From positions 36,790,727 through 36,854,726 of the forward strand of contig CANTUZ010000001.1 of NCBI GenBank assembly GCA_947846985.1: a stretch of DNA of 64,000 bases, given 5' to 3'. The notes under the pieces are model-generated. The model had not been told where the DNA came from and made no database searches. It was given only the letters and a program-made list of their open reading frames with translations. The DNA comes from Fratercula arctica. Taxonomy: Eukaryota > Chordata > Aves > Charadriiformes > Alcidae. The position numbers and the translations under genes are program-made. Position 1 is the stretch's first letter, and the number at the start of each line of letters is the position of its first letter. Positions 24,791 through 38,794 of this stretch are shown in pieces.

Positions 24791-25134
24791 TACAAGAACA
24801 TCTGTCAAGTAACCTGTTTATTTCACCTGAAGCAGCATATATTATTCACATTTTATATTTAAATAACAGAATAATGTTTTTTGTTTGGTATGGTTTATGC
24901 ATAACAGCAATAATTTGTATCTCTTGAAAAGATATCCAAAGCTGAAAATGATATTGTAAACCATAAATGATACCTACAAGGAAGCAGTGCAACAGCAAGA
25001 TGTACATATTATGCTTTTCTTAGTGAATCCTGGATATCTTTACCTTCAGTAAACTAATATAGAGTTATGGACTTTTCTGTAGTTACACATAAATCATGGT
25101 CTTTGTTAGATTTTCCTAGGATTTTTTCCTTCCT

Positions 25135-25230
25135 TTTTCTTTTTTTTTTTTTTTGTTTGTTTGTTTGGGTTTTTTTTGTTTTTGTTTGGGTTTTTTTGTT
25201 TTGTTTTTGTTTGTTTTTTCTGCCTGTGTT
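25135..25230 (+). repeat. T/GTTT-rich low-complexity tract
   Basis: Poly-T passing into GTTT and GTTTTT units, directly upstream of the avian interspersed repeat that begins near 25,239. Such a tract at the edge of an element may be the pre-existing insertion site or slippage-derived. Confidence 0.85.
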
Positions 25231-25238
25231 TTCTTGCT

Positions 25239-25700
25239 TGTGGTGGATTGACCCCGGCTGGACACCAGGTACCCACCAATGCCGCTCTATCACTCCCCTC
25301 CTCAGCTGGACATGGGGGAGAAAATATAATGAAAGGCTTGTGGGTCAAGATAAGGACAGGGAGATCACTCACCAATTACTGTCACGGGCAAAACAGACTT
25401 GGGGAAATTAGTTTAATTTGTTACCAATCAAATCAAAGTAGGGTAATGAGAAATAAAAGCTAAATCCTGAAACACCTTCCCCCCACCCCTCCCTTCTTCC
25501 CACGCTCAACTTCACTCCCGAATTCTCTACCTTCTCCGCCTGAGCAGCTCAGGGGGACGGGGAATGGGGGTTGTGGTCAGTTCATCACACATTGTCTCTG
25601 CCCCTCCTTCCTCTTCAGATAGAGGACTCCTCACACTATTCCCTTGCTCCAACATGGGGGCCCTGCTACAGGAGACAGTTCTCCACGAACTTCTCCAACA
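25239..25700. mobile_element. Avian interspersed repeat, probably LTR-derived, truncated
   Basis: The block starts TGTGGTGGATTGACCCCGGC, continues through 'CCGCTCTATCACTCCCCTCC' and 'TCACCAATTACTGTCACGGG'. It includes a C/T-rich tract (25,483-25,500) and a GGGGGACGGGGAATGGGGG segment, and loses recognisable similarity after about 25,700. I know this family as a high-copy element of neoavian genomes, probably the LTR of an endogenous retrovirus, but I cannot name the subfamily. GC content is clearly above the flanks. The usual further tandem-like GTGGGTCC units of longer copies are missing, so this copy is partial. No coding capacity is seen and orientation is not assigned. Confidence 0.6.
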
Positions 25701-27138
25701 CAAACCTGACACATTGCTTTAACATAAATGTACATCTTTGTGTCATTGTCAAAAATATCCAAGGGCTTAAGTATCTCCAAATTCCGTAGCTTTCCTGCTG
25801 AGTTTTTGCTTTATCCCTGTGTGTTGCATCTTTTTTCCAAAACTTTTGCTTGCCGTTCTCGCCTGCGTCCCATAGAGGGGGCATTTCTGCATGTGCTGTT
25901 GCCTCCTTAACAGTAGCAAGGATCCTGAGAATGAGTGGAAACTGGAGGCGCCTCCTTGGAGGAAGGGTAAAAGGAAACTCTTCAGCGTTCTATGACCTGT
26001 ATGTCTCACCAGGCTTCTCTGTTGAACAGCACCAGTTTGATCTAGGATATAGATGACTAGGACAAAAGGACTGTAAAGGATCTTCAGGGAAAAAGAGATA
26101 TTAAATACAACTTAAAAATATAATGCTTCTTTCTTCCTTGTCACAACAAAAATACCTTTGCATCACAACCGGTGCAGTCCTGCATGCAACAGTTTTAGGA
26201 ACAAAAACAATTTCAGTGTTACAGGATCTCTATGAATACTGTTAACTCTTGAGTTTGTCCCCTGAACACATTCACAGTATGAGTTTGTAGTAACTTGTAC
26301 ATTTACATTCTCAATTTCTAAACAAGAATGATCCCTGAAATTGAGTATCCTGCATTATCCATCTGCAGCAGAGCAGAAATTATCAGAATTTTGACCAAGA
26401 TTTTTTTGGAACTATCCATTGATTTTCTTGCCATAATCTTGCTTGAGTCTGTAGGATAATTAAAATCCGTTCTGTTTAACTGAGTGAGAATCAGTCTAGA
26501 CTGGTAAGTGCAGAAAGTTCATCAAGCAAATTTCTGCTGTCTGACATCATCACCAATGCTTTCCATGCCATTGGGGGTGATGAGTTCTTTTATGAGTACA
26601 TCAGCTTAATGAGATAATGGAAAAAGAAGATTGTGGAGAAATATTTCTTTTCTAAGTTCTCAGAGCCTGTGATGGCCTCTGCTGAGAAACTGATGGAAGT
26701 TGGGAGTCCCCCCGGGGCTGACACAACCTGTGAAATATTTTGTTCCACATTGCTTCCTCCCATAGGGTTTTTTTGCCTGTACAGAACATGTCCTATCACA
26801 TTCTCTCTGTGCCCAGAATGTGAATAGCTGTCAGACTGCACTACTTGTTCTGACGCCACCTAAGAGTCTTTATGTCCAGGACTATCATCCCTTCCAACTC
26901 TCTTACCCCTAACATGGTCAGGTAAGATGCTAACTTCCTGTTGTATGTCAGGACTTGCATACAATAATAATTCTTAACTTTCATCTGATTAATTGTTATC
27001 CAGGCGAGCTACAAGAGCAACTTAATTGTATTGAGAGTCTCTTTCCTTTTCTTAGTATGACTTAGTAGTAGTATCTGTTTCTAGAACTGTAAATTCTGGA
27101 AACAGTTAGGTGAACCCCACAAAAAAATGCAATTTATT

Positions 27139-27166
27139 CTCCCCCCCCGCACCCCCTCCCCCCCCC
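27139..27166 (+). repeat. C-rich run
   Basis: Interrupted poly-C (C8, C5 and C9 segments separated by single other bases). On the minus strand it is a G-rich tract with quadruplex potential. Confidence 0.85.
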
Positions 27167-28758
27167 ATTTGTTCTTTTCCACATATTTTTTCTCTCTCCT
27201 TTTTATGGCTTCTCTGCTTTATGCAAGCACATGTGATCCTAGATGAAGACTAGTGTAGGTCAAAGACAACTTATCTATTCTGTAACTGCTTCTGATTGAC
27301 TAAATTTATTATCAACACCCTGGAGATATTTGATTTTTACTTCATTCTAATAGTAGGACTTTTCATTTGAGACTAAATATATATGTAGAATTACAGACTT
27401 TTATGAAGATGAGGGCCATATTTATATTTGTTCGATGTCCACTCCAGTGTGTTTAACAAATTCATTATGACATTTAAGCCACTGCCAGTACTTCCTTCCT
27501 ACTTTTCTGCTGTGAGTACCTTGTTCAGTGAAACAGTTCTTCTAAATTTAATAGAAATAGCAGCATTATCATTAGTCTCATCCTTCTTACGAAGTCCTTG
27601 TTGAATAGTCATATTGAAACTTCTATTGGTATTAAAGTTTTAAATTAATATATTTCACTTTTAGTCAGAAGAGTACTCATAAAAGTTTCAAATGTTCTAA
27701 GTGCCTTGATCTCAAACACTCATTTAAAGTTGATCTAGGTAACACTTTTGCAAGACTTCCTTACCTAGGCTGAGCTAGGCTATGCAAATGTTCTGCAATG
27801 CCCTTTTTTTTGAGAGATCAGAATAATATTTTCCCTTTGAACCTAAGTTAATGATCTAGAGAGAGGAATACAGGTCAGTTGCCTTTGCCGTACAGATGAT
27901 TGTCATAACCTTTCTCATGTTAATACCCAGTAATCTGTGACATATTTGTTGCTGTATTATGTATTGAGCAAATTATATGATGGATTTGGGAAAAAAATGA
28001 CAAATCTCTTGTATCTACCAACTCTTATTTACTCAGAGTATTAAAGATTTCTTTTCTTTTCCCCCCTGTTGCAGTTATGTTGAATAACTTTCTGGTTTTA
28101 AGTTTTATTTTTAGACCATCTACTACTCTACCAGTGAATTTAGGTTCACTTTTTACATTTCAGTTATTTTAATACTGAGTCTAGATTCATGAGTGACACT
28201 CTGTGACATCAGGTTGGACGGTAATCAGGTGTGCTTCAAAGCAGAGTCCAGTTTGTTTGGTGCTTCCTCATTAGAGATGGGAGCGTTCCCAGGCATAGCT
28301 TCCCTCTGTAGTGTGCTCTTCTCTTAAGTATATGAGCAGCTTTGGATTTCAAGCAAGGCTATCCAGGTGAGGAAGGAGAAGTTTGAGGAAGCAGGTGTTG
28401 TCCTAAAAAAAGTCAGAAAAGGAAGCGAAGTGGCATCCTAATGGAGAAGGGATGGATTAGCTTAATACCTTTACTACTTACTTATCTGCCTTCATTGGTA
28501 CAAAATAGAAAAGCAGTGCAAACATTCTGGCAGCTGAAGTGACAGTGAATACACTTTGCATCAGAGTATCTTAGCCTATTATTGCTGCCTGTTATTGCCT
28601 ATTATCCTGCTTTTCAACTGGAGTTGAGTTCTGCCAAACCAGGTTTTTAATCAGGTGCGTTTCAGCATCTGGCAGATTATTATCACCATGTATCTAGTAG
28701 CAGTGAAGTTTTGCGAATAGCATATCCCACATTTCATTAATGTATTTATCCACAAATT

Positions 28759-28772
28759 GGGGGGGGGGGGGG
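28759..28772 (+). repeat. G14 homopolymer
   Basis: Unbroken G run followed by AGG. The plus, non-template strand of the host gene is the G strand. Confidence 0.9.
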
Positions 28773-30969
28773 AGGATTTCTGTAAGTGACTTTCAAAACA
28801 TGCAGAAAGAACCTTCTGCATCTATACACACACAAAATATGTCACTGTGACACAAAGAAGGGATTATAGCCACTCAGCACATCTTCATCTATGCACCATT
28901 TGATGCGTTATGCTACATTTTTCAGGTAATTTCATTTCTACCCCCATTATTGCCATTTATTTTACAATTACAAATTAATTCAGTGGTTGGAAATTATCTT
29001 TATTTTTGCCCTATATTTTGTTTTCACTGGAAGCCTCACAACCGAATCAATTTATATATATCATTACTAACACCTTAAAAGCTTAAGACTGTACCAATAA
29101 AAGTATTAATAAATTTTAGAGTTTTCTTTGATTAGCTTATTTGCAAATTAATGCAAAACATGCACTTTAAGGTCACAGGTCTGTCACCGTAAGTCTCATG
29201 TCTGAAATATGGGTGCAAATTTTAATATTTGGGTGCTGTAGCTGTTGATGCTCTTTTCTTCGTGCTTTACTTCAGAGGCAACAATGCAGAATATCCTTCC
29301 CCTGCCATTAGTGTAAATCTCATTACTTCTTTTCCATACTCTCTGTTTTGATAACACCTTTCCCAGGGCTGAGCACAGTCATTGTACTGCAGTTTGTTCT
29401 TGGAAGGCTTAGAATCCATAAGTTATCTTTTTGTTCTGTTCCCACTAGAAGAGTAAGAGAAGGATTTGCAGTTCTCAGTAAGACAAGGCCCTTCTGTGTC
29501 AAAATCATTATCTTCGGCTAACATTTCTCCTTTTCAGATTCTTTTTATAAATTGAAAGAAAAGTGGGGGCATAGAAAGATCAACAACTTTTGAAACAAGG
29601 AAATCAGAAAATAGATAGTTTTCATTGTTTCAGGCTTTATGCATTTCCCTGGGTGGTAAATGGATGTTCTCTGCCTGTGCTTACTTTTGTTAATGAAAAT
29701 TTTAGAGCATATATTCATATATTGGATAGATACTTAATATGATGGAAACTATTGTAACAGGACTAGAGAGTCTATTTCTGCCTCTCTGTGTCTGAAAACA
29801 TCCTTGTATGGTGTGTTTACAGTTTTCTTTTAATTAATCTTACATAGAATTTCAGTTTAAAAATGACGTATATATGAGAGTGTGTGTGTTCATTCAGTTA
29901 TATAAAGGAGACAAAAATAAATACATCTTCTCCTCTTTCTCATTTTAAATCAACATTTTATGATTTTGTCTCCTCTTACTGAGTCAGCAGAAAATACAGA
30001 TATGATAAACAACGATATTAGTCAAGTTTTGACACAATCTAATTCCAGTCACATTCTTATTACCAAAAGGAAGGAGTGTTCTGCAGATGGAGTTACTGTA
30101 AAGCTGATGTGTATTAATTGGAAATATGAACTTGGACTTTACTTATCAATAGTTTGTTTTTTTTTTTTTTTGTCCAGTTGGGAAAGACATAACAGAAGTG
30201 TCTTAAATAAGAGACAGGAGTTAATTATTCCATTCAGCAATGCCTTCAGTTGGAATAATACTAATTGTATTTTATTCTTCTGGGACAAAGCATATCTCCT
30301 AATTTCTGTGTACGGTAATCCAGTCTGTCCTTTTCCTGGCTCATTTTCTGTGTACATACTACTTTTCTCCTATGCCCTTGTTTCCAGAGGGAGAAAAGTG
30401 GTATAATTTAATTTGGGCCAGAGTTGTATCACATTCTAATTAGCGACACAGCCATCATACTCAGTTTGTGGGGATAGTTTTAAGGAAGATCTGGACAAAT
30501 TCAAAATCCAAAAAGAGGTAGAATAACAGTAGAAAATAGGGGCTTATGAAACATGGGCTGTGGGTGAAGTTTAAAAGAAGTGTTTGTTTAGAATTTGTGT
30601 TTGTTTAAATGAACAAAGTGTGAGGAAACATAATAAAAGTCTTTGTGGATATAAAAAGTTGTTATAAATAAGAGGGTGATTGCTTTTTCTTTCCTTTTCT
30701 TTTTGTTTAATTTTCTGGGAGAGATATTTAGGTTACATATGAGGGAGAACTTTGCTATAAAGACAGCGAGGCACTGTAGCAAGCTACCCATGTAAGTTAA
30801 AGAATCTCCCTTTCTGGCAGTTTTTAAAACAGGTTAAATACACATTTGTCAGTGGTAACACAGATTTATTTTTACCCAGGATCAGAGGATCCACTCTAGC
30901 CCAGCTTTTTATGATGCCATACTTAAATGTGAGGATGTGATATACTGTCTAGTCCTGAGTAAAATATAC

Positions 30970-31690
30970 TGAAAGGGAACAGTTGCACTTACCTGTTCTT
31001 CAGGGTTTTGTCTGCAAACATCTTTTACAGGATGAGCTCACCATGTTAGAGAATCGCAGGGAACGTGGATTATGCAGTGCTTCACAACAAGAATCCCTCA
31101 TACAATATAATAGTACTTAGCATTTAACATGGATTTTGCTCAGAGGCAGAGCTGCAGCATGATTAACTAATTACTGCTCAGTGAAACTTTGTCTACTTTC
31201 TATACACTCGCTGTACATCAGTGATATACGCGTGCCGTGTATCAGCTTCTGTGTGCCTACTGCCCATCCTGATTTCCAGAATGGCAAAACAGCTGGTTTC
31301 CATTCCCTGCTGCTGCTTTCTCCTATTCCAGCTGTCGCACTCAAATAACCTCCCTTCCCCAAGTGGGCTTCGTATGGTTTGAAAGGGACTTAATGTACCT
31401 CAGTGCATAGGGAACTTTTGATGCATATTTCATCGTGTTTCAGTTCTTTCTGCAGGGAACACTGCATGTATAACAGATGTTCCCTGACTACTACCCTTTC
31501 CTGAAGGTGACATGCCCTTTTTTGTGTTTCATCTCTAATGTATATGGAGCTGGTAGTGCCTGCGTGGTACTAAAAAACGCTGCTCCATGGCTGCCCCTGT
31601 GCTGCATGCCAAGCTATATTTAATTCCATCTGCTCCCCTCTGCAGCATGAAATGGAGAGGAGCATATGCCCAGTATAACCAAGTCATACT
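30970..31690. mobile_element. Possible ancient amniote repeat
   Basis: The 5' edge 'GGAACAGTTGCACTTACCTG' followed by a TTCTTCAGGG-like word resembles the start of an old repeat that I remember from turtle and crocodile genomes. Less AT-rich segments continue to about 31,690, including 'GGAGAGGAGCATATGCCC'. The match is only to scattered words, and the boundaries are approximate. Confidence 0.25.
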
Positions 31691-31699
31691 GTGGCACAG

Positions 31700-34600
31700 A
31701 AAAAAACACCCTTTATTTAAAACAAGTAAATGTATTTTTGAAATTTAGGACTATATTCTTCCAGCTTTTTATACAAAAACTGTCTCATATAAATCAGTTG
31801 GGATGTTCCTGTGAATACATGTAAAACATCCTTCGTCTCTTAATATTTCTTTTAATATTAATAGTGTATATGTATATGTACCATTTGTGTGTTTATATAT
31901 ATACACACATTCATGCACAAATACAGAAATAAGACATTCTTAACTGATGTCCCCAAAAATTTGATTTTGTAGTCTATATAACTCTGTATCTTAACAATAT
32001 GGAAAACTGAAAGCTTTAAAATTCACAAATTTGTTTACATAAAACACTACTTTCATCATAAAGCTTGTTTTGGAAAAGTATAATAATACTGAGGTAAAAG
32101 TTGTCATTTAAAAAAATGGTATACAGTTGAAAAACAGTATTTAAAAATGAAGGGTTTTATATATAGTTAATAATGTAGAGTACTGTACATATAATGTACA
32201 TATATAACATTATATATATAACAATATAATTGAAGTGCCTGCTTAAATATTATAGGATGTGCAGCTTGGATTTTTAGAGGGTAAGCTATCAACTTAATTG
32301 TTTCTCAGAGTTTTTAATTAAATTCTTCATACAGAATTTTATTATTTGACCCGATTTTCGCTTGAACAAATTAATGTAGTTCTTACATAAAAAGTGCAAT
32401 TTAGGTTGCACACTGGACATGATCTCTAGGCACTTACAGCATCCAAACACCCTTTCAAGCTCTGAGTCAAACATACAGACTAAGAACAACAGAAATACAA
32501 GTGGAATTGTGTCTGTTCTGATACTGTGAAGAGACTTTTGCAGCATAACCTGCACAGCCTAGAGAAGCGTATATTGGATCTGTGTGCACTGCTGAATATG
32601 AATAGCCCTACACTTCATGTGTGAGATTATTTTTAACATGTGGTATTTCTTTTCTACTTTACCAGTTTGATTTGAAGTGAGAATTCTGTCCCTTATCCCT
32701 ATGGTATTTTACTGTTGTAAGCAAAGGTCACAACAAGACAATGCAGGTCTATATGTTTATCCAAATTACTTCTAATTTAGAAAAGAAATAACCTTTTTTT
32801 TTTTCTTTTTGTTTTCCTTTTTTCCCCTGGGGGATATAAAATTCATATTGCACATTTACAATAATTCAGAAAGTACCAGCGTCACATCTCTTTTATAGGA
32901 ATATATTACTTACAGGAGAAATTTTGCACATGCAATGTGGGAAATTATATTATGTGGCCCTAACAAAATGTCATTTTTGGGCAGCCACTCCTAAAACGGA
33001 CCAATATTTTTCTCTATGAGAAAAACGAGAAATAGTCTTTGAAATCACTTTCTGTCAAATTCTCAGCCTGATTTCTTTTATAGACACAGTATTTACCCAT
33101 AGGGAAATAATTTCAAAAAAGCCAAATTAAAACAGCTTGGCTAAAATATTTGTAAGATTTGTATCTATGTTATAAAACATAGGAAGTTGAATGTGACCCT
33201 AAGTTATGTCAGGTACCACTTTCTTTTTTCTCTATTCTCAATTCAAAGTCTTACGACCCAACAATACCTGGCTGGTACCCAGGTAGGAGTACCTGGGTGC
33301 ATAGGAAAGGCAGACATTTTTGAGGGGAAATGCATTGAGTAGAGAGGGGTGGCGAAAGAAAAATACACTCAACACTACAACTACTGCTGCGAGGAAAGTT
33401 TTCAACCCAGGTTAATTTGCCAGTGTGCTGTAGCTACTTTTTTCTTTTCAAGAGTACTGCAGAGTAACCAGAGCACGCTACTGAATTGTAACATAAAAAT
33501 TAAAATAAAACAGGTCATGTAAAATTGATAATGCATAACCTTAAATCACTGGAAATACCATGGAATGGCATAAAATATTTTTTTCTTTGGCATGCAGGCT
33601 TATAGTAAACAAATAAGGACATTCTCAAAACATGTATTTGGATGGGAGAACACTGGAAAGTTCACATAGTAAGATACAGTAAAATATACTACAGATTGCA
33701 ACTCTCCCCAAAGCAAGCACTATTATATTAACTTAGTACACTTATATTTAACATTTATTACAATTTTCAAGCAATAAGAAAACAATAATAAAAAGGCAAA
33801 TTTTGAGCTTCTCGAACTTCAAAAACTTTGAAGCATGTAGTAAAAACTCAGTTATCATTGTATGGTTATTTCAAAATAAGAACAAAATTTAAATAGTTTG
33901 GACTTCCAAAACAATTCTTACCTCAAAATTTTCTGGCTTTATGATATTTATTGTGAAAATAAAATCCCACAAGATGTTTAAGCCTAGTTATTGATATATA
34001 GTTATAAAATTTGTGAATTTTGCTTATGGGTACCTTTTCTTCATACAAAACTATTGATAATATCCATATTTTTGTTACAGTCAGAGTTCATTTATTCATT
34101 CTTTATTGTTAATGTTTAATTTTATCACTTTATTTTTAATTTTATGTATTTTATTTTGTGTACATTCACTTTTTTTCTTAGTATATGTAGAATAGCAGAA
34201 ATATGTATGTTGCTAGATTTTTGGCATGAGAAAAGAGTCTCTTAAAGACAGGTTAGAGGATCAGTGAAAACTGGGAACCCACCTTACTCTTGTTTTTAAG
34301 GAATCTTACCCCATTGCTAATTCTCTAGTATTTTACAGTGATCTCAGGAGATGTGTAACCTCTTTAAGTAAGATAAAATAAAGCTTAAAAATGTCTTTGC
34401 TATTTAAAATGTAAAAAATTCTTTAAATTCTTTAAAGACATAGCTTCAGATGCCAGTAGAGTTACACACTATTGTAAATTTATTGAATTTCTGCAGCTTT
34501 TCACAAGTATACATGACAACAGTAGGTGGCTCATTGTTTATTAAAAAGAAGATTCTTATATTTAAACTTTTAACAAGCACATTTGAAAGATAAATACCAT

Positions 34601-37600
34601 ACAGCTGCTTTCCTTATTGCAAATTTAATCCTTTTTTTTTTTTTTTCTTTTTTTTTTGATATACAGAAGTATGGAAAGACAAAGAGAGAAAGAGTTACAG
34701 GGAAAAGAAAGAGGAAAAAAATATTAGAAGTTTAAGGTATGGAAAGATAATATGCAACACACAGGAGAAAAAAAGCAAGTAATCAAAACACACTCAGATT
34801 TCTTATGAAACAAGAAACTGCCCTACTGTTAGAGGTAGTGTGCTGTTGCTGAATTTAACTGTCTGCCAGAAGTGACCAGAATTCGTATTTTTCCTATACA
34901 GTAGATGCAATTTAATAATCCTAAACTGGAATACATTCCATATCAGACAGGTGCTGGTGGTTTTGCAGTGGCGGTTCATCGGTCAGTAAAGTTGTCCACC
35001 TTGCCCGTTTTGAACCAACACAGTATGATTTTTATTTATTAAGCCACAAAACATAACTTTTTATTTTCAACCCAATGTCAGGTAACATCATTCATTTGTA
35101 TAAATTTTTATAGCTGAACAAACATAAAATACTTCTTCAAAACATAAATGATGATATTTTTACTTAGAGTTTTGGTGTCTTTGTTCAGTTTACTGTCAAG
35201 ATTTGGGAACAGAGTACTCTGGAAAATATAACAGAAGTAAAAAGCTTGGTAAGTTCAAGGCAGCTAAAAATACTCTGCACACTGTTGATGAAATCCAGGA
35301 AATACAAGTTTACTGCCTCTTCATTTAGAGTGAATTTTACCTTTCCAAAATAGATTCAAAACTAAGGCTTAAGTTTTCTCCTACATATTTAGTCCTTTAT
35401 AAGTACAAGAAACCTGGAAAACCTAGACCTTAAGGTTTTGATAATTAAGGGAAGAAAAAGAAAGCTTAACATCCCGAACCTCTACATTTTCAACCCTGTT
35501 GAAGGAAAGAACAGTCTACAGTTTCTCAGGAACCTTGTACCTACCATTTCACCTACCATCTTACCTCTGAGCTAGTTACCCTGATACTTTATAGTCAATT
35601 AGTTGATAAGCACTTTAGAATTAACAAGGAGAGCAATAGGTACTCCTGGAGCATGATTCATTTGACCTGTTTTAGATGAATCACACCCTCAAATGCTCAT
35701 TCCTCTCTACTGCCAGTAAAAGATGACTAACTCAGATGTAGTTCAAGAATAGCGGATATCTGAACTTATGAAAGATGAATTGCAGTTCAGCAGTTTTGCA
35801 GGAACCAGCTTTTTGCACACTGGCCATTGTTTATCCCAGCTTTGTGGCTTCCCTGTCTCTTATTCGTGTTATAGATATTAATGGTTCCAGACCAAGTTTA
35901 TTCTGAAGCCATCATCATTAATTTATTCAGCAAACCTTTCCCATTTCATCAGAATCATGTTGTGGAGGTGGTGATTCTCCCTTCCATGTGAGAAATATGA
36001 CTTCTCTTTGCACAGATGTTGTTCCCTCTTCCATGTATTTCCAGTTGGGAACTATATCTTCACTCACAAAATTGGGTGCCTGTGTAAGGTTTATAGTTTT
36101 CAATGCTTTGCTCAAATATTCATCTATTTGGCTTTTCTTTTGAATTCTTATGGCCAAATTGCTGGCACCAGAAGCAATAAAGAATAATGTGTTGGAGGTT
36201 TAAAATTAGAATCTGAGCTCAACCTGTACTTTGGCTTTTAAAAAGTCCAATGTGCTGAAATGCTTTACTGAGCTGTCTCACAGAAAAAGAAAGGGATGGT
36301 CTTAGATTACATGGACTACTACTTAAAATCAAAATAAGTGAACATATTTTTTCTGATCATGGCAACTATTATAATTTAAGTTAATTAAATACCAAGGGAT
36401 GAATAAAAACATATTAATTTAAGGATTAACCTCTATACAAGATATCTGTACCTTACATAGTGTTAATCTTCAGTAAATTTTCATCATTTGGTTAGTTGAA
36501 GTAATTCATGATCTTATTAAACCTAACTCCTTATTACATCTAAGGCAGTTCTTGTACGTTCATCAAATAACAATGGATTCTGGAACAGCTGTTAATGCCT
36601 GGCAAATACATTTAAGAATCAACTGGCGTTTCATAAACATACGGTAACAATCCCATTAAATCTATGTAAATATTTATTTTAGATACTTAGGGTCTATCCT
36701 GTTGTATCACACCCACTGTAGTATGTGCCATTATTGGTGGTAAGGTGAGGTTTATCTGCAGGAGTACACCTGCTGCTCTCATCTCAACTCCATCATGAGA
36801 GCCAGCTGCTGGAGACGTTGCACATGCTGGCACAAAGAGGTCTCCTTCTAACCTTTCTGCACTGTGTCCCTGCAAGAGGTAAACTAAACTAAATATATAC
36901 TCACACAGCTACGTGAACATCAAGAGTTTTCTGCCAAATAGCTGTGTGATCAGAGATTGTAATTTTTTTCACACTTGTAGATGACCTGGCTTTGCCAGCA
37001 ATACTTCACAATGTAGACCTGGTCTCACAAGTCGCTATTCAGCATCAGTGTTATTAATAGTGAACACAGACTGCTTTCCTACAAGGCTCACACAGATAAA
37101 GATTGAGCTGTACTTTTGGCAAATTGAACGGGATTGTCAAGAATGTGTTACATGCCTTCTCATGTTCAGAGTAACCCCAATAACAGCTATTTAACTCTCT
37201 AAGTGCCTCTGGGAACTATATGGGAGGTTAAATTGTACGTGTCTTACATCAGTCAAATACCTTGGACTGTCTTTTGCTTTTGTGTTTGCTCTTTCAAGCA
37301 GGTAGTGAAGTAAACATTCCATCTGGATTTTTTTTTTTTTCCCTCAAGGTGGTCAGTTTACTTTGGGAAATTTGACAACTTTCTTCTGATGGTTTAGTTT
37401 CCTTTTCTCTTATCCACAATGCAACCTTTCCTTTAGAAAAAAATAGAATTATTTAATTACTTTTACAGAGGAAGAGAAAATGGTGAATGCATTTAGAACA
37501 AAAACAAACAAACAAAACCCACCCTTTTTATAACTGTTTTGTTTTGTGAAACCCTTAAGTAGGCAGTTTTTAATGACTATAAATTTCTATTTCAGAAATG

Positions 37601-38790
37601 ATGGGAAATGTAATTCAGATTAAGATCCTATTATACTAATTTATGCTTTGCTATTCACAGTTAAATTTACAGTTCACGAAATATTCCAAGTTTATGTAGT
37701 TTACATAATGGGAAGGCAAAAGTGTGCCTTACTGGAAGTAGCATCAAAATTCCTTTAATTTGCAGCTTTACACAGCTTTTCATATCTCTGTATGTTATCT
37801 TGTACCAGTATACATCAACAGAGTCAACATTGACCAATTTAGCCCCTTAACATGGTTTCTGATTTGGGCTTTAGATGCCTCAGTTTTTTGAAAGTTAACT
37901 AAGTCTTTTATTTCCTTTCACAGAAAATAATCAGAAAATTTCATCCTAATAAATGTAAGAATTAAATATCCCAATGTTGAAAACAATAGAACAGATCAGA
38001 TTTTGAAAAGGAAGTTCAGCCTAAAACAATACTTTAGTAATAATAGTGATCATCATAAAAAAATAATGAAAAGGTAGCCAAAATTTCTACTGTACATTAG
38101 AAAATTTTAACTATACTTTCTGTGACTTTTCATAATCCTGGTCCCATCTGTCTTTTTCTATATCACTATTCTAGGGTAGACTGTAAAATATTTCTCCTGT
38201 AGAATGTATCTTATCTGGAGCAGTCATGCAGTTAGCTACATAAACATTTGATTTTATGAAACTAAATTCTTAAAAAGGAATTCTTTTAATTTTTCTGGTG
38301 CAGATATTTTAATATCTTTTATTAAATTGAACTAAGCTAGTACTTAAAAATAGCTCCCTGACATTCAGAATAATGGATGTGAAAGCCAGAGTAATAAAAA
38401 TTGCTGGGAAAGTGCAGTGCAAGCACTGAATCAGCGACTACTGCACTGATTTAAACATTTTCTTTAGTATGTAAGATATTAATCTGTAGGAATTTAAAAA
38501 CATCTGAAAACAACCCTGTCTAGTAAGGGTTGAGACTGTGAAGTAACGAAGTACAACTCATCATGCAGTCTATGGCAACTGTACTATACGTATGCCCTTC
38601 ACTTATACTAGCTGAAGGTAATTCAATCATCCACCTAGATGTAACATCTGAGTCACCTTGTGGAATTTCCTATCGCTCTCAAGTGATTTCACAAAGACCT
38701 TAGGACAATTACACCCCTGTGCATTTAAGGGTCTAAAGAAAATAATGCAAGAAAATCAAAAAGACATTTTTCCATCAAACCTAGGTGGAT
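31700..38790. other. Intron 3, AT-rich stretch without recognised elements
   Basis: Very AT-rich, with TA-rich patches (31,890-31,910; 32,185-32,232), a T-rich run at 34,632-34,657 and A-rich patches. The sequence at 36,400-36,680 is complex and could be conserved. No gene or identifiable transposon was seen. Confidence 0.55.
33277..33298. repeat. 9-bp inverted repeat, 4-base loop
   Basis: ACCCAGGTA / GGAG / TACCTGGGT: perfect 9-bp arms within a locally GC-richer patch. A partial third copy of the word (TACCTGG) lies just upstream at 33,265. It is a possible small hairpin or dimeric binding site; the function is unknown. Confidence 0.7.
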
Positions 38791-38794
38791 TTGT

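Noticed and set aside
25067..25463. Overlapping open frames on both strands near 25.1-25.4 kb
   Set aside because: They run through a T/GTTT tract into a non-coding interspersed repeat; no protein similarity.
29960..30406. 148-codon plus-strand open frame, the longest non-repetitive one
   Set aside because: No recognisable domain. It contains a poly-T-derived Phe run and Trp/Cys/Phe-rich noise, and lies in AT-rich intron. Treated as chance.
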